Assembly: GCA_015487255.1 (NCBI GenBank)
Contig: WFQA01000120.1
Location: 1 to 16,439 of the forward strand
Length of the DNA stretch: 16,439 nucleotides
Reading direction: 5' to 3'
Source of the DNA: Paracoccaceae bacterium
GTDB lineage: Bacteria > Pseudomonadota > Alphaproteobacteria > Rhodobacterales > Rhodobacteraceae
This document shows, in pieces, positions 13,718 to 16,439 of the stretch. The position numbers and the translations under genes were made by a program. A model generated the notes under the pieces. That model saw nothing but the letters and a program-made list of their open reading frames with translations, made no database searches and was not told where the DNA came from. Within the stretch, counting starts at the first letter, position 1, and every line of letters starts with the position of its first letter.

Positions 13718-15106
13718 ATGAAAACCCGCACCGAGACCGACAGCTTTGGCCCTCTAGAGGTCCCTTCCGATAAATACTGGGGCGCGCAAACCCAGCGCAG
13801 CCTGATGAATTTCCCGATCGGCTGGGAAAAGCAGCCGGTGGCGATTGTGCGCGCGCTCGGGGTGGTCAAAAAAGCCTGCGCCGAGGCCAATATCAGCCTT
13901 GGCAAGCTTGATGCCAAACGCGGCACCGCGATTGTAGCGGCGGCCTCCGAGGTGATCAGCGGCAAGCTCGATGCCCATTTCCCGCTGGTGGTCTGGCAGA
14001 CCGGCTCGGGCACCCAGAGCAACATGAATGCCAACGAGGTGATCGCCAACCGGGCGATTGAAATGCTCGGCGGCACCATCGGCTCCAAAGACCCGGTGCA
14101 CCCCAATGACCATTGCAACATGGGCCAATCCTCCAATGACACTTTTCCAACCGCCATGCATATCGCCATCGCCACCTCGGCCCACGAGGTGCTGCTCCCG
14201 GGGCTGGCGCACCTGCACAAAGCGCTGAGCGCCAAGGCGGACGCCTTCAGGGATATCATCAAAATCGGCCGCACCCACACGATGGACGCCACCCCGATGA
14301 CCCTCGGGCAGGAGTTTGGCGGCTATGCGTTTCAGGTCGAGCAGGGCATCGCGCGGGTGAAACACGCCTTGCAAAACATCTACCCGCTGGCTCAGGGCGG
14401 CACCGCCGTTGGCACCGGGCTGAACACCACCAAAGGCTGGGATGTGATGGTGGCCAAAAACATCGCCGAAATCACCACCCTGCCATTTGTGACCGCCCCC
14501 AATAAATTCGAAGCCCTGGCGGCGCATGACGCGCTTGTTGAATTTTCAGGCGCGCTCAAAACCGTGGCCGCCAGCCTGTTCAAGATCGCCAATGATATCC
14601 GCCTGCTCGGCTCCGGCCCCCGCTGCGGGCTGGGCGAGCTGATGCTGCCCGAAAACGAGCCGGGCAGTTCGATCATGCCCGGCAAGGTCAACCCTACGCA
14701 GGTCGAGGCGATCACCCAGGTCTGCGCCCATGTGATGGGCAATGACGCGGCGGTGGGGTTTGCCGGCTCACAGGGGCATTTCGAGCTGAATGTCTATAAG
14801 CCGATGATGGCCTATAACGTGCTGCAATCGATCCAGCTTCTGGGCGATAGCGCCATGGCCTTCACCGATAATTGCGTGGTCGGGATCCAGGCCGACGAGG
14901 CGCGCATTTCAAAACTGATGTGGGAAAGCCTGATGCTGGTCACGGCCCTTGCCCCCGAAATCGGCTATGACAACGCCACCAAGGTTGCCAAAGCCGCCCA
15001 TAAAAACCGCACAACGCTAAAAGAAGAGGCGATAAAACTGGGCTTTGTCGATACCGAAACCTTTGATCGCGTGGTGCGCCCGGAAAACATGATCGGGCCA
15101 AAATGA
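13718..15106 (+). CDS. fumC: Fumarate hydratase class II
   Basis: FumC reversibly hydrates fumarate to L-malate in the TCA cycle and does not use an iron-sulfur cluster. The 462-residue homotetramer subunit has the usual length. It shows SGTQSNMNANEV (97-108), HPNDHCNMGQSSNDTFPT (128-145), the catalytic His187 in GRTHTMDA, and the superfamily signature GSSIMPGKVNP (316-326), with catalytic Ser318 in the mobile loop. The ATG at 13718 is preceded by AGGA (13707-13710) at seven bases. It is 38 bases after the methyltransferase gene and its last codons overlap the next start (ATGA). So it appears to be the first gene of a tight fumC-DUF4169-RHH cluster found in Rhodobacterales. Confidence 0.98.
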   Translation: MKTRTETDSFGPLEVPSDKYWGAQTQRSLMNFPIGWEKQPVAIVRALGVVKKACAEANISLGKLDAKRGTAIVAAASEVISGKLDAHFPLVVWQTGSGTQSNMNANEVIANRAIEMLGGTIGSKDPVHPNDHCNMGQSSNDTFPTAMHIAIATSAHEVLLPGLAHLHKALSAKADAFRDIIKIGRTHTMDATPMTLGQEFGGYAFQVEQGIARVKHALQNIYPLAQGGTAVGTGLNTTKGWDVMVAKNIAEITTLPFVTAPNKFEALAAHDALVEFSGALKTVAASLFKIANDIRLLGSGPRCGLGELMLPENEPGSSIMPGKVNPTQVEAITQVCAHVMGNDAAVGFAGSQGHFELNVYKPMMAYNVLQSIQLLGDSAMAFTDNCVVGIQADEARISKLMWESLMLVTALAPEIGYDNATKVAKAAHKNRTTLKEEAIKLGFVDTETFDRVVRPENMIGPK

Positions 15107-15282
15107 ATGGCAAGCCGGTAAACCTGCGCCAAAAGCGCAAGCAGCTTGCCCGGGCGCAAAGCCGCAAGGCGGCGGATCAGAACGCCGCCCTGCACGGCCA
15201 ATCCAAAGCCCAAAAAGCCCTCAACCATGCCCGGCGCTCACAGGCCGCGCGGGTGCTCGATCTCCACAAACGCGATGTCTGA
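15103..15282 (+). CDS. DUF4169 small basic protein (59 aa)
   Basis: This short gene encodes 59 residues beginning MNGKPVNLRQKRKQLARAQS. It continues with NAALHGQSKAQKALNHARR and ends LDLHKRDV. The pattern 'VNLRQ.RK', 'ENAALHG(R/Q)(T/S)KA', 'LD.HKR' is typical of the DUF4169 family (about 55-60 residues, function unknown). It is highly basic and Ala/Gln-rich, probably helical. The start overlaps the fumC stop by four bases (ATGA) and its own last eight bases overlap the next start. The conserved linkage to fumC and an RHH gene suggests coupled translation. An ATG at 15107 is out of frame. Confidence 0.88.
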   Translation: MNGKPVNLRQKRKQLARAQSRKAADQNAALHGQSKAQKALNHARRSQAARVLDLHKRDV

Positions 15283-15532
15283 CGCGCGGCCAAAGAAACG
15301 CTCGCTCACGCTGCACGGCCACCGCACCTCGGTCTCGCTGGAGGAACCCTTCTGGCGCGCCTTTCTGAAAATCGCGCAATCCGAGGGCAAAACCATCAAC
15401 GGCCTCGCCACCGAGATCGACGACGCAAGGCTAGGCTCATCGGGTCTCGCCACCGCCATCAGGCTTTATGTGCTGGCATGGCTGCAAACACAAATCGATC
15501 CCACTCAACTTCCCACCGCAAACGAGCCATAG
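15275..15532 (+). CDS. Ribbon-helix-helix (RHH_4-type) protein
   Basis: This 85-residue protein has KKRSLTLHGHRTSVSLEEPF as the beta-strand plus start of helix one, then WRAFLKIAQSEGKTINGLAT and IDDARLGSSGLATAIRLYVL. This is the pattern of PF13467-type ribbon-helix-helix proteins, which are probably DNA-binding dimers like Arc/MetJ or serve as partners of DUF4169. The C-terminus (QTQIDPTQLPTANEP) is likely disordered. The ATG at 15275 overlaps the DUF4169 gene by eight bases. Longer in-frame readings from 15146 lie inside the DUF4169 gene in another frame and look spurious. There is no antitoxin partner, so the RHH fold does not by itself indicate a toxin-antitoxin pair. Confidence 0.88.
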   Translation: MSDARPKKRSLTLHGHRTSVSLEEPFWRAFLKIAQSEGKTINGLATEIDDARLGSSGLATAIRLYVLAWLQTQIDPTQLPTANEP

Positions 15533-15595
15533 CTTGCGCAGCCTCCTCCTGGCTTGGCATGCGAACAATGTCTTTTGTCGCCCGCGAAAGCCGCG

Positions 15596-16024
15596 TTATC
15601 CGTCTCGACCGGGTTCGCCTGGATCACTGGAGAACAATGCGATCTTGTTACCTTGAGGGTCGCGCAGGTAGCCAACATAAAAATGAGGCCCATACGAAGC
15701 ACGAAAGCCCGGCTGGCCTTCTTCAAAACCACCTGCGGCAAGCGCGGCGGCGTGAAGGTCACGAACCTGCTTTTGATTGCGCGCCTCAAATGCAATCATG
15801 GCACCGTTCCCCGCCGAGGCCGGATGTCCATCGAAGGTTGGTTTAACGTAGAAATCCGGCAGAGCGGTAGACTGACCCGGTTGTTCGGCCCGGTTATTGG
15901 ATAGCGCGTAGCTTAGGCCTTCAGGGCCTTCCTCCAACCCGTAACCAAGGGCTGGCAGGAACGCAGAGTAAAAACGTTTCGCGCCAGCGATGTCGTCAGC
16001 ACCAACGGTGACGTAGGCAATCAT
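15596..16024 (-). CDS. VOC-family (glyoxalase/bleomycin-resistance fold) protein
   Basis: This 142-residue protein begins MIAYVTVGADDIAGAKRFYSAFLPALGY, the classic first beta-alpha-beta of vicinal-oxygen-chelate proteins. It ends HFYVGYLRDPQGNKIALFSS, which holds the usual 'DP.GN.I' turn. Potential metal ligands are few (for example H114 of GPHFYVGYLRDP and an early acidic residue), and the exact activity (lyase, dioxygenase or resistance binding) cannot be told. The ATG at 16024 has a strong AAAGGAG at eight bases. The short tail DPGEPGRDG is non-conserved. It converges on the RHH gene across 63 bases with no visible terminator. The next gene upstream, the P450, is on the same strand but 233 bases away. 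Confidence 0.9.
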   Translation of the reverse strand: MIAYVTVGADDIAGAKRFYSAFLPALGYGLEEGPEGLSYALSNNRAEQPGQSTALPDFYVKPTFDGHPASAGNGAMIAFEARNQKQVRDLHAAALAAGGFEEGQPGFRASYGPHFYVGYLRDPQGNKIALFSSDPGEPGRDG

Positions 16025-16257
16025 CCTGTATGCTCCTTTCCGGAAGTTTGGTTATTGGCACGGGTTCACATATTTTCGACACCCCAAACACATTTCTCGC
16101 ATTTTGTAAGCTCGGCTTATAGCAGGCGGCTTTGCTACCATTTTTTTGTCTTTCGCAAGCTTTTCCCCTATTTTGTGACGACCACATAACACAGGCCTCT
16201 ATTATTTCAAACAGCGGCAAAACCCGCACAGCGGCCAATAGCACGCTCATGCCGGGC
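16025..16257 (-). promoter_or_regulatory. P450-VOC intergenic region
   Basis: This 233-base gap should hold the VOC promoter and the P450 transcript end. I see no confident -35/-10. On the plus strand TAGCA-GGCGGCTT-TGCTA followed by CCATTTTTTTG (around 16120-16147) resembles a weak terminator, but no plus-strand gene ends here, so its meaning is unclear. Nothing RNA-like or coding is apparent. Confidence 0.3.
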
Positions 16258-16439
16258 TTACAGCGCCCTCGGTGTCAGCCGCAGCAATATCCCATCCTTG
16301 GCCCGCACGGTCAGATAAGCCACCGGCACCGGCTCGCGGATAATCTCGAAATGGTATTTCTGCACCAACATCGCCAGCAAGAGCACCCCTTCAGCCATGC
16401 CAAACCCGGCCCCGGTGCATACCCGGGGCCCGGCTGAAA
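16258..16439 (-). CDS. Cytochrome P450, C-terminal fragment (continues past window)
   Basis: These are the last 59 complete codons of a cytochrome P450, a heme-thiolate monooxygenase. The first visible residues, SAGPRVCTGAGFGMAE, are the heme-binding loop. The seventh visible codon is the cysteine ligand (16417-16419), and the codon cut at the window edge ends in TT, compatible with the Phe of the FxxGxRxCxG signature. The remaining VQKYHFEIIREPVPVAYLTV and AKDGILLRLTPRAL are the usual last strands. The TAA stop is at 16258-16260. Subfamily and substrate cannot be judged from this part. Confidence 0.93.
   Translation of the reverse strand, partial: SAGPRVCTGAGFGMAEGVLLLAMLVQKYHFEIIREPVPVAYLTVRAKDGILLRLTPRAL

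Noticed and set aside
13754..14527. 257-codon minus-strand frame opposite fumC (also 13636-14292 in another frame)
   Set aside because: Both are antisense shadows of the strongly conserved fumarase gene.
15103..15532. Toxin-antitoxin pair (RHH plus small basic protein)
   Set aside because: The DUF4169/RHH arrangement with fumC is a core-genome linkage in Rhodobacterales, and no toxin family (RelE, MazF, PIN or similar) is present.
16025..16257. tRNA or riboswitch in the P450-VOC gap
   Set aside because: I looked for a cloverleaf or a conserved ligand-binding core and found none; only a weak hairpin with a T-run is visible.

Overview
The window looks like chromosomal core DNA from an alphaproteobacterium, most likely Rhodobacterales (Roseobacter/Rhodobacter-like). 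I base this on the moderately high GC, the cmk-rpsA-sppA-ihfB-lapA-trpF order, an alpha-type SspB, and the fumC-DUF4169-ribbon-helix-helix trio. There is no phage, transposase, CRISPR array, tRNA or rRNA that I can support. Most of the window is housekeeping, and I did not find a convincing new multigene system.

Positions 1-3500 hold RNA-handling genes. The 3'-truncated rnr (RNase R, minus) is divergent from a small cold-shock protein gene (plus), which ends in a strong intrinsic terminator. Convergent to it is a DUF2158 (YodC-like) gene whose protein carries an unusual Gly/Arg/Lys-rich repeat tail. The gap between the last two is full of hairpins. Positions 3488-5084 (minus) encode an RDD-family membrane protein with a large loop and a small outer-membrane beta-barrel protein.

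Positions 5211-12477 are almost entirely minus strand: cmk, rpsA, sppA, ihfB, lapA, trpF, then an interruption, then trpB. Several junctions are tight: rpsA/sppA overlap at TAATG, and lapA/trpF abut. The trpF-trpB pair, usually adjacent in these bacteria as I recall, is split here by about 1.3 kb holding a WYL regulator, a divergent small ABM-like protein and a long inverted repeat that abuts the trpF stop codon. This is the clearest sign of an accessory insertion.

Positions 12654-15532 (plus) hold sspB, a PmtA-like methyltransferase, fumC, a 59-residue DUF4169 gene and an RHH_4 protein gene, the last three overlapping. The right end (minus) has a VOC/glyoxalase-fold gene and the last 59 complete codons of a cytochrome P450, including its heme Cys loop.

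No gene-free stretch exceeds 300 bases. The longest is the roughly 288-base AT-rich rnr/csp divergent region. Promoters, operators and terminators were read by eye and are tentative unless stated otherwise.
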